A stretch of DNA of 64,000 bases from Rhodococcus rhodnii (GTDB lineage Bacteria; Actinomycetota; Actinomycetes; Mycobacteriales; Pseudonocardiaceae): contig JOAA01000035.1 in the NCBI GenBank assembly GCA_000720375.1, positions 87,011-151,010 on the forward strand, read 5' to 3'. The number at the start of each line of letters is the position of its first letter. Position 1 is the first letter of the stretch. A program made the position numbers and the translations under genes. Positions 7,834-15,568 of the stretch are shown piece after piece. The notes beneath the pieces were generated by a model. The model worked only from the letters and a program-made list of their open reading frames with translations, made no database searches and was not told the origin of the DNA.

Positions 7834-9632
7834 GCGCGACCCTGCAACAGTCCAATGTCGACATATCAACTCTGCCGGCTCGCCTGCTGGAGCTGGCCGC
7901 TGCCCATCCTCGCGAGATTGCCTTACGACACAAGCATTGGGGCCGTTGGCGCGAGACGACATGGGCTTCGTATGCCGCACAGGTGGCGCAGACCGCCGCG
8001 GGCCTGCGCTCGTTGGGTGTCGGAGAAGGTTCGCGAGTGGCGATTCACTCGGAGAACCGCCCCGAATGGGTGATCGCGGACCTTGCCATCCAAGGGCTTG
8101 GCGCGGTGACCGTCGGGATCTACCCGACCTCGCCTGCCTCGGAGATCGCGTACCTGCTGGAGCACGCCTCGGTTTCGGTGCTGATCACCGAAGACGAGGA
8201 GCAGCTGGACAAAGTGCTGTCGGTGCACGCGGATCTGCCCGCGCTGCAACACATCGTGGTGATCGATCCGCGTGGCGTGCGCTCCGAGAAGGTCCTGACG
8301 TTCGCGGATCTGATGGTTTCCTCGGATTCGTTGGACTCTTTCGCGTCGTCGGTGGCGGCCTTGGATCCGTCTTCGCCCGCGATCCTCGTGTACACATCCG
8401 GAACGACAGGTCCACCCAAGGGCGCTTTGATCTCGCACGCCAACTTGGTCGCCTCGGCTCGTACGTTCGTCCCTTCGCTGGGCGCGGGCATGCGCGATGA
8501 AGTGCTGAGTTACTTGCCGTTGTGCCACGTCGCCGAGCGGCTGATCTCCGTGATCGACGCGGTGTGGGCGGGCTCGACGGTGAACTTCGGCGAGGGCGGC
8601 GACGCGTTCCCCCAGGATCTCCGGGACGTCCAGCCGACGGTTTTCCTTGGCGTGCCAAGGGTCTGGGAAAAGCTGATGGCCGGCGTCGAGATCAAGATGA
8701 GCGACGCGAGCTGGCTCAAGCGGACGATCTACCGAGCATGCCTGAAGCAGGGCCGACGGATCGCCCCACGCCGGATGTCCGGCCGCACAAGCATCGGCGA
8801 CAAACTAATGCTTGGTCTGTGCGAGCTGCTGGTGTTCCGCGCGTTGCGGTCCAAACTCGGCATGTCCCGCGTCCGCGTACCGCTGTCCGGCGCCGCGCCG
8901 ATCGCACCACGCGTGCTGGAATTCCTGTGGGCGATCGGAATCCCGGTCCTCGAGGGTTACGGACAGACCGAGAACACCGCGATCTGCACACTCACGATGC
9001 CCGGCGACGTCCGACTCGGCACAGTCGGCCGCGCGCTGCCGGGCGTCGAGCTGAAAATCGCCCCGGACGGCGAAATCCTGACCCGATCGACCGGAGTTTT
9101 CCAGGGTTACCTCAACGATCCCGCAGCGACCGCGGCAACCGTGGACCCGGACGGCTGGCTGCACACCGGAGACGTCGGGGAACTGTCGGACGACGGATTC
9201 CTGACCATCACCGACCGTAAGAAGGACATCATCATCACCGCGGGCGGCAAGAACGTCTCCCCTTCGGAGATCGAGAACCTGCTCAAGGTCTCGCCGTTCG
9301 TCCGCGAAGCCGTGGTGATCGGTGATCGACGCAAATACCTGACCGCGCTCATCGGCATTGAGCTCGACACCGTCGGAAACTGGGCGACGCGGCGGGACCT
9401 GGCTTATACGACGTATGCCGATCTGTCGGACAAGCCTGAGGTGTACGCGCTGATCCGGAATGTGGTGAGCGCGGCCAACAAGGAGCTTTCGCAGGTTGAG
9501 CAGGTGAAACGGTTCGTGCTGATCGGCAAGGAACTCGACCACGAGGACGGTGAGTTGACCGCGACGCAGAAGGTCAAACGCAAGGCGATCGAACGCCGGT
9601 TCCAAGCGGAGATCGAGGCGATGTACCAATGA
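7830..9632 (+). CDS. AMP-dependent acyl-CoA synthetase (FadD-like)
   Basis: ANL-superfamily ligase of 600 residues that activates a carboxylic acid to its acyl-CoA through an acyl-adenylate. Seen: P-loop YTSGTTGPPKGA, LEGYGQTENTA, the adenylate-binding DGWLHTGDVGEL, the hinge ITDRKKDIIITAGGKNVSPSEIEN, and a C-terminal lysine region (TQKVKRKAIERRF). Length and motifs fit long-chain fatty acid or aryl-CoA ligases. It sits inside a liv operon, coupled to livG by ATGA, so it likely traps the imported substrate as its CoA ester. The stop lies exactly where a repeat island begins; before that insertion it probably overlapped the start of livH. Confidence 0.92.
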   Translation: MSATLQQSNVDISTLPARLLELAAAHPREIALRHKHWGRWRETTWASYAAQVAQTAAGLRSLGVGEGSRVAIHSENRPEWVIADLAIQGLGAVTVGIYPTSPASEIAYLLEHASVSVLITEDEEQLDKVLSVHADLPALQHIVVIDPRGVRSEKVLTFADLMVSSDSLDSFASSVAALDPSSPAILVYTSGTTGPPKGALISHANLVASARTFVPSLGAGMRDEVLSYLPLCHVAERLISVIDAVWAGSTVNFGEGGDAFPQDLRDVQPTVFLGVPRVWEKLMAGVEIKMSDASWLKRTIYRACLKQGRRIAPRRMSGRTSIGDKLMLGLCELLVFRALRSKLGMSRVRVPLSGAAPIAPRVLEFLWAIGIPVLEGYGQTENTAICTLTMPGDVRLGTVGRALPGVELKIAPDGEILTRSTGVFQGYLNDPAATAATVDPDGWLHTGDVGELSDDGFLTITDRKKDIIITAGGKNVSPSEIENLLKVSPFVREAVVIGDRRKYLTALIGIELDTVGNWATRRDLAYTTYADLSDKPEVYALIRNVVSAANKELSQVEQVKRFVLIGKELDHEDGELTATQKVKRKAIERRFQAEIEAMYQ

Positions 9633-9639
9633 CCGCCTT
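9629..9639 (+). repeat. 11-bp direct repeat, left edge of island
   Basis: ATGACCGCCTT, overlapping the acyl-CoA ligase stop codon. The same 11 bases form the first codons of livH at 10540-10550. The 911 bp between them interrupt an otherwise tightly overlapping operon, so the repeat may be a target-site duplication or the trace of a local duplication. Confidence 0.55.
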
Positions 9640-9652
9640 CAGCCCGGCCTTC

Positions 9653-9701
9653 GGTGGCCCCTGCGGAGGTCGAACCCCGAATCCGCGGATTAAAAGTCCG
9701 C
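9653..9701 (-). pseudogene. tRNA-Lys(UUU)-like 3'-half remnant
   Basis: Read on the minus strand, 9701-9685 is a perfect anticodon arm: stem GCGGA / TCCGC around the loop CTTTTAA, which would give anticodon UUU. It is followed by a T-arm-like segment with GGTTCGACC and an acceptor-like end CAGGGGCCACC, as in actinobacterial tRNA-Lys. The T-arm is one base short, and no D-arm or 5' acceptor strand can be found upstream. It is therefore a fragment, perhaps the trace of a tRNA-targeted integration event. It lies 13 bp inside the left direct repeat. Confidence 0.5.
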
Positions 9702-9854
9702 TGCGGCTTTCGGCTACCACCACACAACCCGCCTTCACCGCAGCCAGCCCGCCAGCTCCAGACCAGCCGCCACCCGGGCAGTTCTCTGGCCCAGCCGCCC
9801 AGCAGCCCCCGCGCCGGCGGCCCACTAGACCGGCCCCCGGGCAGCCCCCTCCCA

Positions 9855-9953
9855 TCCCGGGGGGCGTCCCCGAACCCAGTCTATCGGGGATAAGGGCTGG
9901 TAGAAGGGGTACCGGTCGGTTGTGGACAACTGGATTTGCGAACGGTCCTTTCG
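9855..9953 (+). repeat. Dispersed 99-bp repeat, copy 1
   Basis: Identical over 99 bp to 10099-10197. It begins TCCCGGGGGGCG and ends CGAACGGTCCTTTCG. It contains TGTGGACAA (9921-9929), the complement of the actinobacterial DnaA-box form TTGTCCACA, within the symmetric GTTGTGGACAAC. A diverged inverted copy lies at 56015-56101. Confidence 0.85.
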
Positions 9954-9971
9954 ATGGCGAAGGTGGGCCTG

Positions 9972-10076
9972 GCCCGGGTAAACCTCGGCGGGACCGGGGC
10001 AAACGCGGGCAGGGCCCCAGCGAGGATCGGCGCGACCCGGACGAACGCGGGCAGGACCCGAGCGAACATGGGGGCG
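9972..10076 (+). repeat. 21-bp tandem repeats, block 1 (5 units)
   Basis: Five consecutive degenerate 21-bp units of the type GCCCGGGTgAACgCGGGCnnG. In one frame each reads as seven residues with Asn (once Arg) at the fourth position (such as ARVNLGG, TGANAGR, TRTNAGR). Each unit can fold a small GCCCG...CGGGC hairpin. Confidence 0.75.
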
Positions 10077-10098
10077 GTCCCAGAACAGCCCCCACCCG

Positions 10099-10197
10099 TC
10101 CCGGGGGGCGTCCCCGAACCCAGTCTATCGGGGATAAGGGCTGGTAGAAGGGGTACCGGTCGGTTGTGGACAACTGGATTTGCGAACGGTCCTTTCG
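10099..10197 (+). repeat. Dispersed 99-bp repeat, copy 2
   Basis: Perfect duplicate of 9855-9953, 244 bp downstream and in the same orientation. The DnaA-box-like 9-mer is at 10165-10173. Full identity next to degenerate 21-bp units implies a recent duplication or gene conversion. Confidence 0.85.
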
Positions 10198-10501
10198 GGC
10201 GAACCTTGGCGTGACCTTGGCGAGCCTGGGCGCGGCACGGATGAACCTGGGCGGCACCCCGGCAAACCTGAACGCGAACCCTGCGAACCCCGGCGCGGCA
10301 CGGATGAACCTGGGCTTGGCCCGGGTGAACATGTGCGCGGCACGGGTGAACGTGGGCCTGGTGAACGCCGGCCTGGCCCGGGTCAACATATGCGCGGCAC
10401 AGATGAACGCGGGCATGGCCCGGGTCAACATGTGCGCGGCACAGATGAACGCGGGCATGGCCCAGGTGAACGCCGGCTTGGTTCGGACGAACGTCGGCTG
10501 G
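10193..10501 (+). repeat. 21-bp tandem repeats, block 2 (about 15 units)
   Basis: About fifteen units of the same 21-bp repeat as block 1, with a 42-bp higher-order period (10378-10461) in which ARVNxCA and AQMNAGM alternate. In the frame that ends by overlapping the livH ATG, Asn recurs every seven residues, apart from one five-residue unit near 10361. Third codon positions are almost all G or C in that frame, but no start with a ribosome site is evident, so coding is uncertain. Confidence 0.75.
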
Positions 10502-10539
10502 GCCCGGGAACATGAGGGCGCGACCTGGGCGGTGGGGCG

Positions 10540-11436
10540 ATGACCGCCTTTCTGCAGAACTGCTTCGCCGGGTTGGCCCTGGGGTCGACCTACGCCTTGG
10601 TCGCGCTTGGATTCGTGGTCATCTTCAAGTCGACCGGAGTGATCAACTTCGCCCAAGGCGGATTGCTCGCGCTCGGCGCCTACCTCGGATACACCTTCTC
10701 CAACAACCTCTTGCTCGCCTTCGGGATAGCGATCCTGCTGGCATGTCTTGCCGCAGCCCTTGTCGGAGCCGGGTTCGAAAGGATTGTCCTCAGGAGGATG
10801 GTCGGGCAGCCGCCGTTCGCGGTCATCATGATCACGATCGGCCTTCTCTTCATTCTTGAGCCGATGATCACCGCTATCTGGGGGTTCGACAACCTGCAGG
10901 TGCGCAATCCGTGGAACATCAACACCGTTGAGGTCGGTGGGCTGGTGTTCGGGGTGAAGGACCTGTGGACGATCGGGCTCACCGCGGCCGTGGTCGTCGG
11001 GTTCTTCGTCTTCTTCAAGTACTCGCCGCTTGGGTTGGCGATGCGGGTGACCGCGTTCGACCCGGAAGCCGCGTTGGCCCAAGGCATCAGTGCCAAGAAG
11101 GTGTACGCCGTGTCGTGGGCGATCGCGGCGGCGTTGGCGGCGTTGGCGGGTATCGCGATGGCGGCGGGGCCGGGTGGGTTGAGTCCGTCGATTGGGTTCA
11201 TCGCGTTGGCGGCGTTCCCGGCGATGATCGTGGGTGGGATGGATTCGCCTGCGGGTGCCGTGCTCGGCGGTTTGGTGATCGGGCTTGCTGAGGCGTTGAC
11301 CCGTGGTTATCAGGACCAGTTGTTCTCGTGGGCAGGCGACAACGTGTCGATCATCGTTCCCTATCTGCTGATGATCGTGATTCTGCTGATCCGGCCGTAT
11401 GGGTTGCTCGGGACGAAGGACGTGAGGCGAGTCTGA
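10540..11436 (+). CDS. livH: Branched-chain-type ABC transporter permease LivH
   Basis: Inner-membrane permease of 298 residues, with about eight hydrophobic segments. Seen: the LivH N-terminus LALGSTYALVALGFVVIF, the motif GVINFAQGG, and the C-terminal GGMDSPAGAVLGGLVIGLAEAL, conserved in HAAT permeases. Its first 11 bases repeat those at the left edge of the upstream island, which now separates it from the ligase gene. GGTGGGG precedes the ATG. The stop overlaps the livM start by one base (TGATG). Confidence 0.92.
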   Translation: MTAFLQNCFAGLALGSTYALVALGFVVIFKSTGVINFAQGGLLALGAYLGYTFSNNLLLAFGIAILLACLAAALVGAGFERIVLRRMVGQPPFAVIMITIGLLFILEPMITAIWGFDNLQVRNPWNINTVEVGGLVFGVKDLWTIGLTAAVVVGFFVFFKYSPLGLAMRVTAFDPEAALAQGISAKKVYAVSWAIAAALAALAGIAMAAGPGGLSPSIGFIALAAFPAMIVGGMDSPAGAVLGGLVIGLAEALTRGYQDQLFSWAGDNVSIIVPYLLMIVILLIRPYGLLGTKDVRRV

Positions 11437-12527
11437 TGGCCAAGCCGCACCGCAATCTCGTCCGCGATTACCGCCAGGACCTGCGCCTGTTCGGGTCACC
11501 GTTGGCCAGGACCGGCCTCGCGGCGATGCTCGTCGCCCTCGTCATGCTACCGATGGTCATCCAGGATGATTTCTGGCTCAGCGTCCTGATCTACGTCGGC
11601 ATCACCGCTGTCGGTGCCATCGGGCTGAATCTGCTTGTCGGCTACTGTGGACAGATCTCGCTCGGGCACGCGTTCTTCATCGGCGCGGGTGCTTACGTCA
11701 CCGGATGGGCGGGCAGTGAGCTTCCGCTTTTCCTTTGGCTTCCGGTCGCCGCTTTGGCCGGTGGTCTGCTCGGTGCGGTGATCGGGCCGTTCGCGCTGCG
11801 CCTGCGTGGTCATTACCTCGCCATTGTCACGCTCGGGCTGGTGTTCGTCGGGGAACACTTGTGGCGCAACTGGAGAGGGTTGACCGGCGGCAATTCCGGG
11901 ACGTCGGTCAACGCTCAGGTCAACCTCGGGCCGATCGATTTCAACCGGATCGAACTGGCCGGTGAGGTGTATTCCCGGAATCAGGGGTATTTCTGGCTGG
12001 TCTGGGCACTGGTCGCGATCGTCGCACTGCTGATCAAGAACCTGGTCAGGACGAGGCCGGGCCGGGCGCTGCTGGCGATCCACGACCGGGACCAGGCCGC
12101 CGAGGTCATCGGCGTACGGGCGGGCCGGTACAAGATCGGCGCGTTCATTGTCTCCAGCGCGATCGCGTCGGTCGCCGGTGCGTTGTTCGGGTCGTATCAA
12201 CAATTCGTCAGCCCGGACGAGTGGAATCTGCTGCTGTCCATCCAGTACATCGCGATTGTCATCGTCGGCGGGCTCGGTACGGTGTTCGGCTCGATTCTCG
12301 GCGCCATCTTCGTCGGCGCGCTGCCCGCGTTGATCGACCGGTTCGGCGACGCCATTCCCGGCGTGCAGACCAGCGTCGGCGGCGAGGGGTTCATCAGCGT
12401 GTTCGCGTTGAACCAGGCCATTTTCGGTGTGCTGATAGTGCTTTTCCTCGTGCTCGAACCACGGGGGCTCGCAGGCATCTGGTTACGGATCAAGACTTAC
12501 TTCAAGTCTTGGCCATTCTCGTATTAG
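11436..12527 (+). CDS. livM: Branched-chain-type ABC transporter permease LivM
   Basis: Second permease, 363 residues with about nine hydrophobic segments. Seen: GLNLLVGYCGQISLGHAFFIGAGAY, the LivM hallmark, and the cytoplasmic EAA-like loop RTRPGRALLAIHDRDQAAEVIGV. It pairs with LivH to form the channel. The ATG at 11436 shares one base with the livH stop; longer in-frame starts lie inside livH and are not needed. The stop is 12 nt before the livK start. Confidence 0.93.
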   Translation: MAKPHRNLVRDYRQDLRLFGSPLARTGLAAMLVALVMLPMVIQDDFWLSVLIYVGITAVGAIGLNLLVGYCGQISLGHAFFIGAGAYVTGWAGSELPLFLWLPVAALAGGLLGAVIGPFALRLRGHYLAIVTLGLVFVGEHLWRNWRGLTGGNSGTSVNAQVNLGPIDFNRIELAGEVYSRNQGYFWLVWALVAIVALLIKNLVRTRPGRALLAIHDRDQAAEVIGVRAGRYKIGAFIVSSAIASVAGALFGSYQQFVSPDEWNLLLSIQYIAIVIVGGLGTVFGSILGAIFVGALPALIDRFGDAIPGVQTSVGGEGFISVFALNQAIFGVLIVLFLVLEPRGLAGIWLRIKTYFKSWPFSY

Positions 12528-12539
12528 GAGGCCGTCACC

Positions 12540-13811
12540 ATGCATCGACGCATCACACTGGCGTTGGCCGCCGCCATGCTTGTCGTGGCAGGCTGCGGAG
12601 GCGCCGGGGATCAGGGTGGCGGTGGTTCCGGTGGCACCGCCGGAGCGCCCCCGTCGACCACTGGATTCGACGGAACCACCATCAAACTCGGTGTGCTTTC
12701 CCCGCTTTCCGGGCCGGTCGCGGTGATCGGGCTGCCGCTGACCGCGGGCAACAAGATCTGGTTCGACGCACTGAACCAGCGCGGCGGCGTGGCAGGCAAG
12801 TACAAAGTGGAGCTTGTGCAGGAGGACACCCAGTACAAGTCGGACGTGACCGTGCAGCAGTACAACAAGGTGAAGGGCAACGTGGTCGCGTTCACCCAGA
12901 TCCTTGGCACCGCACCGACTTTGGCCGTACTGCCGCAGCTGAAGACGGACAAGATCGTCGCCGCGCCCGCGTCGCTGGACGCGCTGTGGGTGCGTGAATC
13001 GAACCTGTTGCCGGTCGGTGGGCCTTACCAGATCCAGGTGATCAACGCCATCGACTACTACATGACCGAGGGCGGCGGCACCAAGGATTCCAAGATCTGC
13101 AACATGATCCAGGACGACGTCTACGGCGAGGCCGGGCACCAAGGCCTGCAGTACGCCGCCGGCAAGTACGGGTTCACCATCGCCAACACCCAGCGGTACA
13201 AGACCGGTACGGAGAACTTCACCGGCCAGATCCAGGCGTTGGCCGGTGCGGGCTGCCAGATGGTGTTCCTCACCGCCACCCCGACCGACGCGGGCAGGAT
13301 CTGGGGCGCGTCCGCGCAGGCACGGTTCACGCCGCGCTGGTACGCCCAGTCCCCGGCCTACGCGGCAGCACTGTCGAAGTCGCCGATCACGCCGTACCTG
13401 CAGCAGACCACGATCATCGTGGCCGAGGGCACGGAGTGGGGCGACGAGAAGGTCGCGGGCATGAAGGACCTGGTGGCCCGGACGACGCAGTTCGGCCCCG
13501 GCCAGCAGCCGGACTACTACCTGGCGTTCGGCTACAACCAAGGCCGCGCGATGACCGCTGTCCTGGAGAAGGCGGTTGAACTGGGCAACCTGTCGCGCGA
13601 CGGAATCCTGAACGCGATGAACCAGCTCGGCAAGGTGTCGTTCGACGGCCTGACCGACGACTACCAGTACGGACCGGCGGAGACCCGCAACCCGCCGCGG
13701 TCGAGCACGCTGTTCTCGGTCGACCCGTCGAAGCCGTTCGGCCTGAAGACCGTGAAGTACAACGTCTCGTCAGAGGCCGCCAGGACCTACGAGTTCAAGA
13801 AGACCAGCTAG
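12540..13811 (+). CDS. livK: Substrate-binding lipoprotein of Liv-type transporter
   Basis: Periplasmic-type binding protein of 423 residues, anchored as a lipoprotein: signal peptide with lipobox VAGC (Cys19), followed by a Gly-rich linker. The mature part begins IKLGVLSPLSGPVAVIG, the type I binding fold of LivJ/LivK and amide-binding proteins. AGGAGG lies 8 nt before the ATG. It is the last gene of the operon. Its 3' end overlaps the convergent TetR gene by 42 bp. The ligand is not predictable; the ligase in the operon suggests an organic acid. Confidence 0.92.
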   Translation: MHRRITLALAAAMLVVAGCGGAGDQGGGGSGGTAGAPPSTTGFDGTTIKLGVLSPLSGPVAVIGLPLTAGNKIWFDALNQRGGVAGKYKVELVQEDTQYKSDVTVQQYNKVKGNVVAFTQILGTAPTLAVLPQLKTDKIVAAPASLDALWVRESNLLPVGGPYQIQVINAIDYYMTEGGGTKDSKICNMIQDDVYGEAGHQGLQYAAGKYGFTIANTQRYKTGTENFTGQIQALAGAGCQMVFLTATPTDAGRIWGASAQARFTPRWYAQSPAYAAALSKSPITPYLQQTTIIVAEGTEWGDEKVAGMKDLVARTTQFGPGQQPDYYLAFGYNQGRAMTAVLEKAVELGNLSRDGILNAMNQLGKVSFDGLTDDYQYGPAETRNPPRSSTLFSVDPSKPFGLKTVKYNVSSEAARTYEFKKTS

Positions 13812-14354
13812 CGACGCACATGCGGTGGTGACCAGCGCGGCGTCGACCTCGGCGTCGCGCAACAACCACTGCTGCAGCAATCCACGCGCGAGCGCGGCGG
13901 CAGACATGGCGACGCGCTCCGCGTCCTGCTGCGCGACTCCTGTGCTGACAAGGGCATCGGTGAGCGCGGACACGATCGGATCGGCGTCCAGCCGTTGGGC
14001 GAACACGCGGTCGTGCAGCATCAAAGGCGCCAGTTCGGCCTCGAACCGGAACAGCCGCCGTGCGTCCGATGTGGACCCAATGGATGCCATGGCCGCGCCG
14101 AACCTGCGCAGCACTTCGACTGGGGTACTGCCGCTCAGGTCAAGCGGTTGTTCGGCACGGCAGTGCTCGATGGCGGCCAGGAACAGCTGCCGCTTGCCGC
14201 CGAACGCGGAGTAGACGGCGCCGGTCGTGAGGTCCGCCTTGGCCGCGATCGCCTCGACGCTCGCGGCCCGATATCCCTGTGCGGCGATCAAGTCGATCGC
14301 GGCGGCGATCAGCGCGCGGCGGTTGCGCTCCTGTGTCTCGGCTCTGCTCGGCAC
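13770..14354 (-). CDS. TetR-family transcriptional regulator
   Basis: Repressor of 194 residues: N-terminal helix-turn-helix (about 12-58; ALIAAAIDLIAAQGYRAASVEAIAAKADLTTGAVYSAFGGKRQLF) and a helical ligand-binding domain. The start is GTG. It is divergent from the M14 peptidase gene with only 38 bp between starts, which contain a 15-bp palindrome (14377-14391), so it probably controls itself and that gene. It may also sense a substrate of the liv operon, with which it converges. The reading frame overlaps livK by 42 bp. Confidence 0.9.
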   Translation of the reverse strand: MPSRAETQERNRRALIAAAIDLIAAQGYRAASVEAIAAKADLTTGAVYSAFGGKRQLFLAAIEHCRAEQPLDLSGSTPVEVLRRFGAAMASIGSTSDARRLFRFEAELAPLMLHDRVFAQRLDADPIVSALTDALVSTGVAQQDAERVAMSAAALARGLLQQWLLRDAEVDAALVTTACASLAGLLELVGPGGL

Positions 14355-14376
14355 GTTGAAATAATAGCACTACCCG

Positions 14377-14391
14377 GATAACGTCATTATC
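14377..14391. promoter_or_regulatory. Candidate TetR operator
   Basis: GATAA-CGTCA-TTATC: perfect 5-bp arms around a 5-bp spacer, in the 38-bp gap between the divergent TetR and peptidase genes. It touches the GTG of the peptidase gene, where bound repressor would block initiation. Confidence 0.5.
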
Positions 14392-14392
14392 T

Positions 14393-15568
14393 GTGACTCA
14401 TGGTTTCCCAGGTCCAGACGAGGTAGCCGCCCGTCTGGCGAACTTCGGCGAGCCGCGCCTGATCGGAACGTCCAGGCTCGGCGAACCGATCACGATGGTC
14501 AGCATCGGCAACGGCCCGCGCAACGCCCTGGTCTTCGCGGGTCCGCATCCGAACGAGCCGATCGGTTTCCTGACCGTGCTGTCGTTGGCCGAGTTCGTGC
14601 GCGAGAACGACCTTGGCCACACGTGGCACATCATCGGTTGCGTTGATCCGGACGGCGCACGGCTGAACGAGAGCTGGTACGCCGGGCCGCTGGATCGCGA
14701 GCGTTATCTCCGCGGGTTCTACCGGCCGCCGTTTCACGAACAGGTCGAGTGGACGTTCCCGGACGGCCTGCCGGAGACCCGCGCACTGAAGAACGTGATC
14801 GACGAGGTCCGCCCGGACTTGTTGTGCTCACTGCACAACGGCGAACTCGGCGGCGTTTTCTACTACCTGAGCGAGGATCGGCCGCGACTCGCCGACACGT
14901 TGGCGCACCTGCCGACCGGGATTCCGTTGCACGTGGGCGAAGCCGAGCTGCCCGGCACCCGGCGGATCCGGCCGGGCGTGTTCGTCTTCCCCGGCCTCGC
15001 GGCGGTCAACCAGGCGGTGCCGGGGATGTCCAGCGTGCACTACGCGAGCCAGTACGGGACGTTCAGCCTGGTCATCGAGGTTCCACTGTGGTCGGACGAG
15101 CGCAGCACCGACACCTCGGGATCTGGCGAGCAACGCGCGGACGTACTCGCGCGGGTGGCGGACATGATCGAGGACGTCGACCGGATGCCGGACCTGCCTG
15201 TCGACGACTTTGTCGTCCAGGACTCGCCTTTCTTGCGCTCCTACGCGGAATCCCGGCCAGCCGCGGCGAAGCTGGCGGGCGTCCTGCGCGCGCACCAGCC
15301 GGAAGGCGAAGCGACGGTCGCGGAACGGTTCGGATACAACGAAACCGCGCACATGATCCGGCTTCGCGCGTGCACGACCGCGCTGCGGATCCTCGACGGC
15401 GAGCTCGGTGTCGGTAATCACCGAGCGGGCGTGCGAACTGCCCGGAAAGCCTTCGCCGAACTGTTCGACGCCTGGCTGGCCGAGGAAGGCGCTGTGGCCC
15501 AACCGATCCCGTCCGACCTGCTGGTACGGGCTCAGCTCGACGCGATTCTCAGCGCCGCGAAATCGTAG
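14393..15568 (+). CDS. M14-family zinc carboxypeptidase-like protein
   Basis: Protein of 391 residues without signal peptide. Seen: the zinc-binding HxxE in AGPHPNEP, the third ligand-like His in LLCSLHNGE, and VIEVPLW, a likely general-base region, as in M14 peptidases and succinylglutamate-desuccinylase relatives. It may hydrolyse a peptide or amide in the cytoplasm. The GTG start follows the candidate operator with no ribosome site, so the transcript is probably leaderless. The 3' end overlaps the convergent esterase gene by 37 bp. Confidence 0.8.
   Translation: MTHGFPGPDEVAARLANFGEPRLIGTSRLGEPITMVSIGNGPRNALVFAGPHPNEPIGFLTVLSLAEFVRENDLGHTWHIIGCVDPDGARLNESWYAGPLDRERYLRGFYRPPFHEQVEWTFPDGLPETRALKNVIDEVRPDLLCSLHNGELGGVFYYLSEDRPRLADTLAHLPTGIPLHVGEAELPGTRRIRPGVFVFPGLAAVNQAVPGMSSVHYASQYGTFSLVIEVPLWSDERSTDTSGSGEQRADVLARVADMIEDVDRMPDLPVDDFVVQDSPFLRSYAESRPAAAKLAGVLRAHQPEGEATVAERFGYNETAHMIRLRACTTALRILDGELGVGNHRAGVRTARKAFAELFDAWLAEEGAVAQPIPSDLLVRAQLDAILSAAKS

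Larger units (their letters stand above)
9629..10539. other. Repeat island interrupting the liv operon
   Basis: This 911-bp stretch without a recognisable gene separates the ligase gene from livH, while all other junctions in the operon overlap or are 12 nt or less. Contents in order: 11-bp direct repeat, antisense tRNA-Lys-like remnant, Pro-rich GC-rich segment, 99-bp repeat copy 1, five 21-bp units, 99-bp repeat copy 2, about fifteen 21-bp units, then livH. Open frames exist on both strands because of the composition, including a 125-codon frame ending in an ATGA overlap with livH. None resembles a known protein, so no CDS is called here. No transposase is present. Confidence 0.7.

Noticed and set aside
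9855..10501. CRISPR array
   Set aside because: Repeats are directly tandem or 99 bp long, without 30-40-bp unique spacers, and no cas genes are present.
9574..11499. A 641-codon open frame on the minus strand across the island and livH
   Set aside because: It runs antisense through the real ligase end and livH; its His/Pro/Arg-rich product is the mirror of the repeats and of GC-rich codons.
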